DNA from: JBHHYS01 sp046757645
Lineage (GTDB): Bacteria > Acidobacteriota > Terriglobia > Acidiferrales > 2-02-FULL-67-57
Reading direction: 5' to 3'
DNA length: 26,533 nt
Assembly: GCA_046757645.1 (NCBI GenBank)
Contig: JBHHYS010000033.1
Coordinates: 1 to 26,533 of the forward strand
Shown: positions 1 to 6,377 of the stretch, one piece after another
Numbering within the stretch: the first letter of the stretch is position 1
How the letters are laid out: every line of letters starts with the position of its first letter
The notes under the pieces: generated by a model
What the model was told of the DNA's origin: nothing
The model's database searches: none
Seen by the model: the letters and a program-made list of their open reading frames with translations, nothing else
Program-made: the position numbers and the translations under genes

Positions 1-170
1 ACGTCGCCGACCCCTCGCACGGCACCGGGCGGCGCGACAAGGTGTGGCCGATGGGGCGGGCGGCGGTGGCCGCCGGTGCGGACGGCCTGCTGGTGGAAGT
101 GCACACTCAGCCCGAGCAAGCACTGAGCGATGGGGCGCAGTCGCTTACCCGGAGCAGTTCGCGCAGTTGA
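1..170 (+). CDS. 3-deoxy-7-phosphoheptulonate (DAHP) synthase, C-terminal end, apparent frameshift
   Basis: This is the 3' end of a gene entering from the left edge. The frame starting at base 3 reads VADPSHGTGRRDKVWPMG, then AGADGLLVEVHTQPE and ALSDGAQSLT, which is the C-terminal region of the DAHP synthase/KDSA family. These enzymes condense phosphoenolpyruvate and erythrose 4-phosphate in the first shikimate step. The frame hits TGA at 168-170. In the frame one base over, from 149, the sequence continues PEQFAQLMNELRIIAP and stops at 218-220, three bases before tyrA. This is what the family normally has after SLT. One C therefore seems to be missing near 147-150. It may be a sequencing or assembly error or a real late frameshift that removes about 23 residues. 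The aromatic-pathway neighbour tyrA supports the assignment. Confidence 0.85.
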   Translation, partial: VADPSHGTGRRDKVWPMGRAAVAAGADGLLVEVHTQPEQALSDGAQSLTRSSSRS

Positions 171-223
171 TGAACGAGCTGCGCATCATTGCTCCCGCCG
201 TCCAACGGCGCATTGCCTGACCC

Positions 224-1222
224 ATGCCTTTCCAGCGGATAGCGATTCTCGGTTGTGGACTGATTGGCGGGTCGCTGGGGCTGGGGTTGAAGAAGAACGG
301 GTTTGCCGGGGATATTGTAGGGTGGGAGCGGGCCGAGATAGTTGAGAAAGCCCGCCGGCGGGGCGCGATTGACCAGGGAACCACAGAGCTGAGCGACGCG
401 GTTGCGGAAGCCGACCTGATCTATCTGGCCACGCCGGTGGTGCTGATTCTGGAGTTGCTGCCGCAAGTGGCGAGGCATGCGAAGCCCGGGGCGCTGGTGA
501 CCGACGCCGGGAGCACGAAATTGCGAATCTGCCGCTTGGCGCGGGAGGTTTTGCTGAAGGAGGTAGGGTTTCTGGGCGGGCATCCGCTGGCGGGCAAGGA
601 AGTGTCGGGGATTGAAAATGCTGACTCGGATTTGTTTGTGGGTGCGAAGTATGTAGTGATAGGAGAGGCGCAGGAAGCACAGAAGACAGAGGAAGCAAAG
701 GAAAAAGCAGATCCCTCGCAGCCCTCCCTCGGCTCCGCTCGGGACAAGCTCGGGATGACAAATGGGGGCGCGAGCGAGGAGGCAGGAGAAAAAGCAGATT
801 CCTCGCTGTCGCTCGGAATGACAGAGACGGTGGAGGAATTTCTGGGCTGGGTGCGCCGGTTGGGGGCGGAGCCGGTGGAGATGGACGCGGAGACGCACGA
901 CTGGGCGCTGGCGCTGGTGTCCCACCTACCCCAGTTGCTCTCCACGGCGCTGGCGAGCGCCGTCTGGGATGAGACCGATGAAGACGGCCTGCCGGTGGCG
1001 CTGGCCGCGGGCGGCTTTCGGGACATGACACGCCTGGCCGGCAGTCCCTACGAGATGTGGCGGGACATCTGCTTGACCAACAGCGAGAACCTCGGGCGGG
1101 CGCTCGGGCGGCTGGAGCAGAAGCTGGAGCGGCTGCGCACCCACCTGCGCTCGAAGGAATTGGCCGAAGAGTTTGAGAAGGCCCAGCAGCTAGCCAGATG
1201 GTTACGTGATGCTAGCCGTTAA
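224..1222 (+). CDS. tyrA: Prephenate dehydrogenase (TyrA family) with in-frame repeat insertion
   Basis: The 332-aa protein oxidatively decarboxylates prephenate to 4-hydroxyphenylpyruvate in tyrosine synthesis. The N-terminal Rossmann fold has the nucleotide motif GCGLIGG (residues 10-16). HPLAGKEVSGIENAD and later ALVSHLPQLLS are TyrA family signatures, and the C-terminal half is the helical dimerisation domain. The start is three bases after the unshifted DAHP synthase stop at 220 and lacks a clear Shine-Dalgarno sequence, so translational coupling is likely. Residues about 157-201 do not look like TyrA. They are low-complexity (E/K/S/G-rich) and encoded by two copies of a dispersed repeat at 693-825. 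The insert falls in a loop between the nucleotide-binding domain and the helix beginning TVEEFLGWVRRLGAEPVEMD, so the enzyme may still work. Confidence 0.92.
   Translation: MPFQRIAILGCGLIGGSLGLGLKKNGFAGDIVGWERAEIVEKARRRGAIDQGTTELSDAVAEADLIYLATPVVLILELLPQVARHAKPGALVTDAGSTKLRICRLAREVLLKEVGFLGGHPLAGKEVSGIENADSDLFVGAKYVVIGEAQEAQKTEEAKEKADPSQPSLGSARDKLGMTNGGASEEAGEKADSSLSLGMTETVEEFLGWVRRLGAEPVEMDAETHDWALALVSHLPQLLSTALASAVWDETDEDGLPVALAAGGFRDMTRLAGSPYEMWRDICLTNSENLGRALGRLEQKLERLRTHLRSKELAEEFEKAQQLARWLRDASR
693..825 (+). repeat. Dispersed repeat, two tandem imperfect copies, in frame inside tyrA
   Basis: Copy 1 (about 693-762) and copy 2 (about 782-825) both contain AAAAAGCAGAT, a CCTCGC run and an ending CTCGGRATGACA. 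Copy 1 also contains GCTCGGGACAAG, whose reverse complement CTTGTCCCGAGC recurs at 22538-22549. The insert keeps the reading frame and adds about 45 residues. The family resembles short dispersed repeats that I associate from memory with acidobacterial and related genomes. That link needs a genome search. Confidence 0.7.
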
Positions 1223-1682
1223 TTGGAACATTTGGGTCTCTGTTGTTTGCGATTTCCTCAATAGCCCTCTTGGGATAGCACTGGTGACGGTCGGCCTGGG
1301 CGGGATTTTTGCAGGTTGGCTGGCAGCGCGGTGGCAGCGCAAGGTTCTAACATTCCAACTGCAGTTGCGAGTCTTTGAAGAGTTAAGCAGTCAACTCGCT
1401 GATTGGATGAAGACAGTGTTCTTCGATAAGGAAGAAGAGAAACGGCAGCTAGATCATCGTGTGTTCATTACCGCGCAAGTAGTACGGGCATTGTTTGGGC
1501 AGAGCACATGGCAAGCGCTGAGCGACTTTCGGAATGCTGCAAGTTGTGGCAAGAAGGAAGGTGAGTCTGCAGCGGAGCTTTTCGATCGTGTTCAGCTTGC
1601 ACAAAAGTACTTCAGACTAATGAAGGGCATGGCAGATGATATGGGTTTGAACCTTGCCAAGAGCAAGAAATCAGTTGGCTAA
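1206..1682 (+). CDS. Hypothetical membrane-anchored protein
   Basis: I do not recognise this 158-aa protein. It starts with GTG at 1206 or the adjacent ATG at 1209, overlapping the last codons of tyrA. One hydrophobic segment (residues about 12-41, containing GIALVTVGLGGIFAGWLAA) is followed by a basic ARWQRK patch and a helical, charged cytoplasmic region with an acidic EEEKRQ stretch. This suggests a single-pass anchor with a soluble helical domain. Base composition is visibly less G+C-rich than tyrA and scoA, and codons ending in A or T are common, which hints at recent arrival. The ribosome binding site is weak, and expression may depend on read-through from tyrA. Confidence 0.65.
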   Translation: MMLAVNWNIWVSVVCDFLNSPLGIALVTVGLGGIFAGWLAARWQRKVLTFQLQLRVFEELSSQLADWMKTVFFDKEEEKRQLDHRVFITAQVVRALFGQSTWQALSDFRNAASCGKKEGESAAELFDRVQLAQKYFRLMKGMADDMGLNLAKSKKSVG

Positions 1683-1703
1683 TTGCTACGCGGAGGAAGC
1701 GCG

Positions 1704-2405
1704 ATGAATAAAGTGGTGGCAAACGCCGACGTAGCGATCAAGAAGATCCTCGACGGGGCCACGATCATGATGGGCGGCTTCGGGCTGTGCGGGATTCCCG
1801 AGAACTTGATCGCAGCCGTGCGCCGCAAAGGGATCAAGAACCTGACGGTTATCTCCAACAACGCCGGGGTGGACGACTTCGGCATCGGGCTCTTGCTGCA
1901 AACCCGCCAGGTGAAGAAGATGATTGCTACCTACGTGGGAGAGAACAAGGTCTTCGAGCAGCAGGTGTTGAGCGGCGAGTTGGAAGTAGAGTTGAATCCC
2001 CAGGGGACGCTGGCCGAGCGGATGCGCGCCGGCGGAGCGGGCATCGGCGGCTTTTTCACCCCCACCGGCTACGGGACGGTGATTGCCGAAGGCAAGGAGA
2101 CCCGGGAGATTGAGGGGAAGATGTGCGTGCTGGAGAAGCCGCTGCGGGCGCAGTATGCCTTTATCAAGGCGTGGAAGGGCGACCCCTGGGGGAACTTGAT
2201 CTATCGCAAGACGGCGCGCAACTTTAACCCGGTGATGGCCACCGCCGCCGATTACGTGATCGCCGAGGTGGAGGAGCTGGTGGAGGTGGGGCAGCTTGAA
2301 GCTGACTTCGTCCACACGCCGGGGGTTTTCGTGGACGCCATTTTCCAGGGGATCAACTACGAGAAGCGCATCGAGCGGCGCACGGTGCGGTCGCGGGCGG
2401 CCTAG
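1704..2405 (+). CDS. scoA: 3-oxoacid CoA-transferase subunit A
   Basis: The 233-aa alpha subunit of a two-subunit succinyl-CoA:3-oxoacid (or acetoacetate) CoA-transferase moves CoA from an acyl-CoA donor to a 3-oxo acid in ketone-body and short-chain acid metabolism. DGATIMMGGFGLCGIP (residues 17-32) matches CoA-transferase signature 1, and SNNAGVDDFGIG follows as usual. ATG 1704 was chosen because GGAGGA lies at 1692-1697. An earlier in-frame start at 1683 would add seven residues with no better site. The partner scoB lies 783 bp downstream, far more than usual, because a transposase cassette separates them. The last 16 codons, including the stop, are partly duplicated at 3078-3123. Confidence 0.93.
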   Translation: MNKVVANADVAIKKILDGATIMMGGFGLCGIPENLIAAVRRKGIKNLTVISNNAGVDDFGIGLLLQTRQVKKMIATYVGENKVFEQQVLSGELEVELNPQGTLAERMRAGGAGIGGFFTPTGYGTVIAEGKETREIEGKMCVLEKPLRAQYAFIKAWKGDPWGNLIYRKTARNFNPVMATAADYVIAEVEELVEVGQLEADFVHTPGVFVDAIFQGINYEKRIERRTVRSRAA

Positions 2406-2438
2406 AGGGGGATAAGAAAAACGCGCCACAGAGGCACA
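2357..2438 (+). repeat. 82-bp direct repeat, copy 1 (contains the 3' end of scoA)
   Basis: This 82-bp stretch matches 3078-3159 at 75 of 82 positions with no gap. It covers the last codons of scoA, its stop, and the spacer up to CAGAGGCACA. Four of the seven mismatches lie within a six-base block (2366-2371). The two copies bracket the transposase cassette. Confidence 0.9.
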
Positions 2439-2482
2439 AGGGGGCACAGAGAAACGCGGAAGAACACCCAGAAGACCAGCTA

Positions 2483-2512
2483 GCTCAGCCCAGCGGCCCC
2501 CGCCGCTGGGGG
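2483..2512 (+). repeat. REP element, upstream of the transposase
   Basis: GCTCAG is followed by a perfect 9-bp hairpin, CCCAGCGGC (2489-2497) with GCCGCTGGG (2502-2510), and a four-base loop CCCC. It ends just before the transposase ATG at 2517. The same element occurs inverted at 3036-3064 and alone at 11690-11718, with related copies at 10832-10864 and 22520-22586. Confidence 0.85.
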
Positions 2513-2516
2513 CACT

Positions 2517-3062
2517 ATGAGAAGGCGAGATAAATCAGGGGACAGGGGTTGGCTGTTCATTACCGGCGCCACCTATCGTCGGCTGCCTCTTTTTCAGGTG
2601 CGGGAGTATTGTGGGATTTTTCTAGAGAACTTACGCTTCTATCGAAAAAAGTATGGGTTTGACGTGGCAGGGTATGTGCTGCTACCTGACCACTATCACT
2701 TGCTTCTAGCCATGCCCACAGAGGTGGCTTTGCCGGTCATGCTGAGAGATTTCAAGAGCGCCGTGGGGAAGCAGGTAGTCGAGGCGCTCAAGAAGAATGG
2801 ACAGGAGCAGCTCTTGCGCGGTCTCTCTCTCCCGGGGGTGCCCCGCAGGCGCAAGGATGCGCGCTTTCGGGTCTTGCAGGCGGACAATTACATTAAGCGA
2901 GTGTTTACCGAAAAGTTTTTGCAGCAAAAACTCGACTACATTCACACAAACCCGGTGCGAGAAGGTTTGGTGCAGAAACCGCTGGAGTATCCGTACTCGA
3001 GCGCGAGGTGGTATGCCGGGAAGGAAGGGGAGCGCGCCCAGTGGCAGGGGCCACTGGGCTGA
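2517..3062 (+). CDS. REP-associated tyrosine transposase (RAYT, Y1/TnpA_REP family)
   Basis: This 181-aa single-strand DNA nuclease is a domesticated relative of the IS200/IS605 transposases and is thought to act on REP hairpins. The HUH motif is H59-Y60-H61 in LLPDHYHLLL. The likely catalytic tyrosine is Y141 in DYIHTNPVREGLV, a typical RAYT arrangement. Both ends carry REP elements of the same family in inverted orientation. The 3' REP overlaps the gene, so the last residues (AQWQGPLG) and the stop codon come from the hairpin. No separate ribosome binding site is clear between the 5' REP and ATG 2517. The gene interrupts scoA-scoB. It appears full length with no frameshift. Confidence 0.92.
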   Translation: MRRRDKSGDRGWLFITGATYRRLPLFQVREYCGIFLENLRFYRKKYGFDVAGYVLLPDHYHLLLAMPTEVALPVMLRDFKSAVGKQVVEALKKNGQEQLLRGLSLPGVPRRRKDARFRVLQADNYIKRVFTEKFLQQKLDYIHTNPVREGLVQKPLEYPYSSARWYAGKEGERAQWQGPLG

Positions 3063-3064
3063 GC
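3036..3064 (-). repeat. REP element, inverted, overlapping the transposase 3' end
   Basis: On the minus strand this reads GCTCAG, CCCAGTGGC, a four-base loop, then GCCACTGGG. The plus-strand stem arms are 3037-3045 and 3050-3058. Relative to the copy at 2483 one stem pair changed from C-G to T-A on both arms, a compensatory change that keeps the hairpin. It supplies the transposase stop codon. Confidence 0.85.
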
Positions 3065-3077
3065 GGTAAGGCGTGGG

Positions 3078-3159
3078 CTACGAGAAAAGTAGCGAGTGGC
3101 GCACGGTGCGGTCGCGGGCGGCCTAGAGGGGAATAAGAAAAACGCGCCCCAGAGGCACA
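3078..3159 (+). repeat. 82-bp direct repeat, copy 2 (duplicated scoA 3' end)
   Basis: This is the second copy of 2357-2438 (75/82 identical). In the scoA frame it still reads YEKSSEWRTVRSRAA and a stop, although it is detached from the gene. It lies just upstream of scoB. Confidence 0.9.
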
Positions 3160-3188
3160 GGACGCGGAGATAAGCAGAGGGAAGAGCG

Positions 3189-3857
3189 ATGGGAGTGAAG
3201 AGCGGACAGGAAGCACGGGAGCTGATTGCGCGGCGGGTGGCGCGGGAGCTGCGGGACGGCTACTACGTCAACCTGGGCATTGGGTTGCCCACCCTGGTGG
3301 GGAACTATATTCCCCGGGGCATGGACGTCATCCTGCAATCCGAGAACGGGCTGCTGGGGATCGGCCCGTGGCCCTACCACGGAGAAGAAGACCCGGACTT
3401 GATCAACGCCGGTAAGGAGACGGTGACGGAGATTCCCGGGGCGGCGTATTTTTCCAGCGCCGACTCCTTCGGGATGATTCGCGGGGGCCACCTCGACCTC
3501 TCCATCCTGGGCGCCTTGCAGGTGGACGAGAAAGGCAACTTGGCGAACTGGATGATTCCGGGGAAGATGGTGAAAGGGATGGGGGGCGCCATGGATCTGG
3601 TGGCGGGGGCCAAGCGAGTAATCATTGCCATGGAGCACACCGCGAAGGGAAAGCCGAAGATCCTGAAACAGTGCACGCTGCCACTGACCGGGGTGGGTGT
3701 GGTGAACACGATTGTGACGGAGCTGGCGGTGATCGAGGTGACGCCCGGCGGGTTGCGGCTCACCGAGGTGGCCCCGGGCGTCACACCGGAGGAGGTGCAG
3801 AAGGTAACCGAGCCCACGCTGAAGCGAGCACCGGATTTGAAGGAAATGAAGGTTTAG
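3189..3857 (+). CDS. scoB: 3-oxoacid CoA-transferase subunit B
   Basis: The 222-aa beta subunit partners scoA. The catalytic glutamate is E52 in SENG (residues 51-54), which forms the glutamyl-CoA intermediate in this family. NLGIGLPTLV near the N terminus and GGAMDLVAGAKRVI in the middle are standard for the subunit. An AGAGGGA purine stretch precedes ATG 3189. The gene was probably directly behind scoA before the transposase cassette entered. Co-transcription now has to pass through about 780 bp of inserted and duplicated DNA. Confidence 0.94.
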   Translation: MGVKSGQEARELIARRVARELRDGYYVNLGIGLPTLVGNYIPRGMDVILQSENGLLGIGPWPYHGEEDPDLINAGKETVTEIPGAAYFSSADSFGMIRGGHLDLSILGALQVDEKGNLANWMIPGKMVKGMGGAMDLVAGAKRVIIAMEHTAKGKPKILKQCTLPLTGVGVVNTIVTELAVIEVTPGGLRLTEVAPGVTPEEVQKVTEPTLKRAPDLKEMKV

Positions 3858-3931
3858 CTAGCCAAGGCGGGTGCAAAGCACCTCTTCCGGACAGCGCCCC
3901 GTCAAAGTCTGGGAACGAAGGCAAAGCTGGC

Positions 3932-4243
3932 ATGCAGCTGAACTCGATAGTGATCGTGAGTTTGCTGGAGCCGAAGGAGCGCATCTGGGGGCAGTTGATT
4001 GCGCTTGACCCGGCGGGAATCACCCTGCGCGGCATTGACTTGAATTCATTCGACGACTTCATTCGTCAGGTGAGGAGCCCCGAGGAGGGGCAAGTGGGGC
4101 TGGCGACAATCTTCTATCCCATGCGGCGGGTGGAACGGATTGCCCTGGACGAACCCAAAGGAGAGATTCCTTCGCTTTCGCAAACCTTCGAGCGCCAGGT
4201 GGGATGTAGCCTGGTGGAGTATCTGGCGTTGCTGGGGGAGTAG
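3932..4243 (+). CDS. Conserved small protein of unknown function
   Basis: This 103-aa soluble protein begins MQLNSIVIVSLLEPKERIWG and contains GITLRGIDLNSFDDFIRQV, FYPMRRVERIALDEPKGEIPS and a C-terminal SLVEYLALLGE. From memory, similar small proteins are common in Acidobacteriota, but I know no function. The first half looks like a small beta-rich domain of the kind that binds RNA or another protein. That is inference. The reading frame stays open upstream of 3932, but ATG 3932 gives the sensible N terminus and the upstream part shows no protein-like pattern. No strong ribosome binding site is visible. Confidence 0.75.
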   Translation: MQLNSIVIVSLLEPKERIWGQLIALDPAGITLRGIDLNSFDDFIRQVRSPEEGQVGLATIFYPMRRVERIALDEPKGEIPSLSQTFERQVGCSLVEYLALLGE

Positions 4244-4384
4244 CCGGAGAAGCCCAGCGACGATGGGGATTTCCTTTTGGGGCCTGCCGAGCCGAGTTCA
4301 CGCTTGCTTCCCGGGGGAATAGGGTCGCAGCCTGCGTGCACGGCAGCGAGAGGTGAAGCGAGGACTTGCCCGGTGCTTCTCGGG
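4244..4384 (+). other. Possible structured RNA in the spacer before the phosphatidyltransferase gene
   Basis: CCGGAGAAGC (4244-4253) can pair with GCTTCTCGGG (4375-4384) at 9 of 10 positions, closing a region of about 140 nt. Inside, GCCG (4291-4294) with CGGC (4341-4344) and CACGC (4299-4303) with GCGTG (4334-4338) form a second stem. The shape and the phrase GGGTCGCAGCCTGCG are faintly reminiscent of 6S RNA, but I cannot assign a family. The rest of the spacer to 4452 shows nothing else I recognise. Confidence 0.2.
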
Positions 4385-4452
4385 GAGACCATAGTCGCGA
4401 GTGATTGTCTGCTGCGTGGTCAATCTGAGTCTTCTCTCCACTTGGGGTGCCG

Positions 4453-5016
4453 ATGAGCCGTCAGGTTTTCACCCTGGCGAACCAACTCACGCTGTTGCGG
4501 CTGGCACTGATTCCTTTTTTTGTGCTGGCACTTCGCGGCGGGCAGTACGGCTGGGCGCTGGGGTTGTTGCTGGTCGCTGGGGTGAGCGACCTGCTCGACG
4601 GGCTGCTCGCCCGCTGGCTGAAGCAGCGGACCTCCTTGGGCGCCTACCTGGATCCCATCGCCGACAAGCTGTTGTTTTCCACCGCCTTTGTGGTGTTGGC
4701 CATCAAAGGCGAGGTGCCCTGGGCGCTGAGCATCCTGGTGCTGGGGCGCGACGTGCTCATCCTGGCCATCGCCCTGGTGATTATCATCGGTGCCGGCTTT
4801 CGGCCCTTTGCTCCCAGCGTCTACGGAAAGGCCTGCACGGCGACGCAAGCAGTGACGCTGTTCGTGGTGGTTGTGTTCGCCCTGGAGCCGCACCCCGCGC
4901 TGCTGACCGCCAAGCAGGCGTTGTTGTGGCTGACCGGGGCGCTGACGGTGCTTTCCGGGATGCACTACGCCTATCGCACCGGCACCGTGCTGCCCGAGAT
5001 CCCTCCGAAGCCCTGA
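4453..5016 (+). CDS. pgsA: CDP-alcohol phosphatidyltransferase (PgsA-like)
   Basis: This 187-aa integral membrane enzyme most likely makes phosphatidylglycerophosphate from CDP-diacylglycerol and glycerol 3-phosphate. The family motif is complete: D46 and D49-G50 in SDLLDG, A53-R54, G63, D67 and D71 in YLDPIADK. These residues bind the metal and CDP-alcohol. Several transmembrane helices are evident (for example WALGLLLVAGV and LFVVVVFAL). ATG 4453 is preferred over GTG 4447, and the ribosome binding site is weak in either case. A CMP-forming cardiolipin synthase of the same fold cannot be excluded. Confidence 0.88.
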   Translation: MSRQVFTLANQLTLLRLALIPFFVLALRGGQYGWALGLLLVAGVSDLLDGLLARWLKQRTSLGAYLDPIADKLLFSTAFVVLAIKGEVPWALSILVLGRDVLILAIALVIIIGAGFRPFAPSVYGKACTATQAVTLFVVVVFALEPHPALLTAKQALLWLTGALTVLSGMHYAYRTGTVLPEIPPKP

Positions 5017-5033
5017 GCGCGCTGAGGGAATGT

Positions 5034-5063
5034 TTGACTTGGCGCGCGTCGCCCGACTACTAT
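5034..5063 (+). promoter_or_regulatory. Candidate sigma-70-type promoter of the osmolyte operon
   Basis: TTGACT (5034-5039), an 18-bp spacer and TACTAT (5058-5063) match the -35 consensus at five of six and the -10 consensus at four of six positions. It would give a leader of roughly 90 nt before the GpgS-like gene. Confidence 0.4.
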
Positions 5064-5084
5064 GACGAGTGACGCGATTTGATT

Positions 5085-5151
5085 CTCCCTCCGTTGCGGG
5101 GGCCTAAGGGGAGTGGACAAGACGGCGCGACGGCGACCGGAGGGAGGCCCC
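5085..5151 (+). promoter_or_regulatory. Leader with complementary segments that could mask the ribosome binding site
   Basis: CTCCCTCC (5085-5092) is perfectly complementary to GGAGGGAG (5139-5146), which is the only Shine-Dalgarno-like stretch before ATG 5160. In addition GGGGCCT (5099-5105) is perfectly complementary to AGGCCCC (5145-5151). The two pairings cross and share two bases, so they are alternatives or a pseudoknot. It matches no riboswitch class I know. Confidence 0.35.
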
Positions 5152-5159
5152 AATCCTCA

Positions 5160-6368
5160 ATGTCCGATTTTTATCAAACTGGCGTAGTAGCCACGCTGCA
5201 CCGGCTGGGGCAGCGGCGCATCGACGAGATCGAGGACGAGCTGGTGCGCTTTTCCCGCTACGTGCCCATGGCCGTGGTTTTGCCGGCGCTGTACGCGGAG
5301 TTCAGCACCCCGGCGATGGCCGGCATCCTCAAGGAACTCGCCAAGATTCCCTACCTGGCGCAAATCGTGCTCTCGCTCGGCGATGCCAGCCGCGAGCAGT
5401 TTGCCGATGCCAAGGAGCGGTTGAGCGGCGTGCACAAGAACGCGCGGGTGATCTGGAACGATGGGGAGCGGGTGCAGGGGACGTTTCGCCTGCTCGAAGA
5501 AAACGACCTCTCGGCGGGGCCGGCGGGCAAGGGGCGGGCGTGCTGGATCGCTTACGGGTACGTGTTGGCCTGCGGGCAGGCGAAAGTGATCGGGCTGCAC
5601 GACTGTGACATTGTCAACTACAACCGGGAATTATTGGCGCGGCTGCTGCATCCGGTGGCGAATCCCACCGTGGACTTCGAGTTCTGCAAAGGGTTCTATG
5701 CGCGTTACACCTCGAAGCTGCATGGGCGGGTGACGCGGCTGTTCATCACCCCGTTTGTGCGCACCCTGCAACAGATTTTCGGCTATTTGCCTTCCCTGGT
5801 CTATCTGGACAGCTTCCGCTACCCGCTGGCGGGCGAATTTTCCATGCACACGCAGTTGGCGCGGGTGAATCGCATCCCGGGCGACTGGGGCTTGGAAGTG
5901 GGGGTGTTGGCCGAGGTCTATCGGAACTGCGCGCTGAAACGCATCTGTCAGGTGGACCTGACTGACAACTACGAGCACAAACACCAGTTCCTCTCCGGCG
6001 ACGACCCGCAGAAAGGCTTGATGCGGATGACGGTGGACATCGCCAAGGCGATGTACCGCATGCTGGCCGCGGAAGGGGCGGTGTTCGGCGAAGGAACCTT
6101 CCGCACCATCCAGAACAAGTACGTGCGCACCGCGGAAGACACCATCACCCGCTACCACGCCGACGCCATGATTAACGGGCTGGAGTTTGACCGGCACGAG
6201 GAGGAGGTGGCGGTGCAGGCCTTCGCGCAGGCGATTTTGCTGGCCGCCGAGGACTACATGAGGGGCCCGCTGGGAGCTCCGCTGATCCCCAACTGGAACC
6301 GGGTGCTGGCGGCGCTTCCGGATTTCTTCGGCCAGCTCGAACTGGCGGTGGAAGAGGACAACGCCTAG
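5160..6368 (+). CDS. gpgS: GpgS-like glycosyltransferase (glucosyl-3-phosphoglycerate synthase family)
   Basis: This 402-aa GT-A fold enzyme is predicted to transfer a sugar from an NDP-sugar to 3-phosphoglycerate, the first step to glucosylglycerate-type osmolytes. It shows AGKGRACWIAY, then the metal-binding DCD (148-150) in GLHDCDIVNYN. A later segment, GDWGLEVGVLAEVYRNC with VDLTDNYEHKHQ, resembles the acceptor and metal-histidine region of GT81 GpgS enzymes. The frame opens at 5079, but the first 27 residues look non-protein-like, and MSDFYQTGVVATLHRLG from ATG 5160 is the natural N terminus. The next gene starts 9 bp after the stop. The sugar donor and exact acceptor cannot be read from sequence. 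Confidence 0.75.
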   Translation: MSDFYQTGVVATLHRLGQRRIDEIEDELVRFSRYVPMAVVLPALYAEFSTPAMAGILKELAKIPYLAQIVLSLGDASREQFADAKERLSGVHKNARVIWNDGERVQGTFRLLEENDLSAGPAGKGRACWIAYGYVLACGQAKVIGLHDCDIVNYNRELLARLLHPVANPTVDFEFCKGFYARYTSKLHGRVTRLFITPFVRTLQQIFGYLPSLVYLDSFRYPLAGEFSMHTQLARVNRIPGDWGLEVGVLAEVYRNCALKRICQVDLTDNYEHKHQFLSGDDPQKGLMRMTVDIAKAMYRMLAAEGAVFGEGTFRTIQNKYVRTAEDTITRYHADAMINGLEFDRHEEEVAVQAFAQAILLAAEDYMRGPLGAPLIPNWNRVLAALPDFFGQLELAVEEDNA

Positions 6369-6377
6369 CGTCGGACT

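Noticed and set aside
3671..3931. Upstream extension of the 103-aa protein frame into scoB
   Set aside because: It overlaps the scoB 3' end in another frame and reads as a shadow until ATG 3932.
4244..4452. tRNA gene or known riboswitch in this spacer
   Set aside because: No T-loop consensus, cloverleaf or known riboswitch core could be found on either strand.
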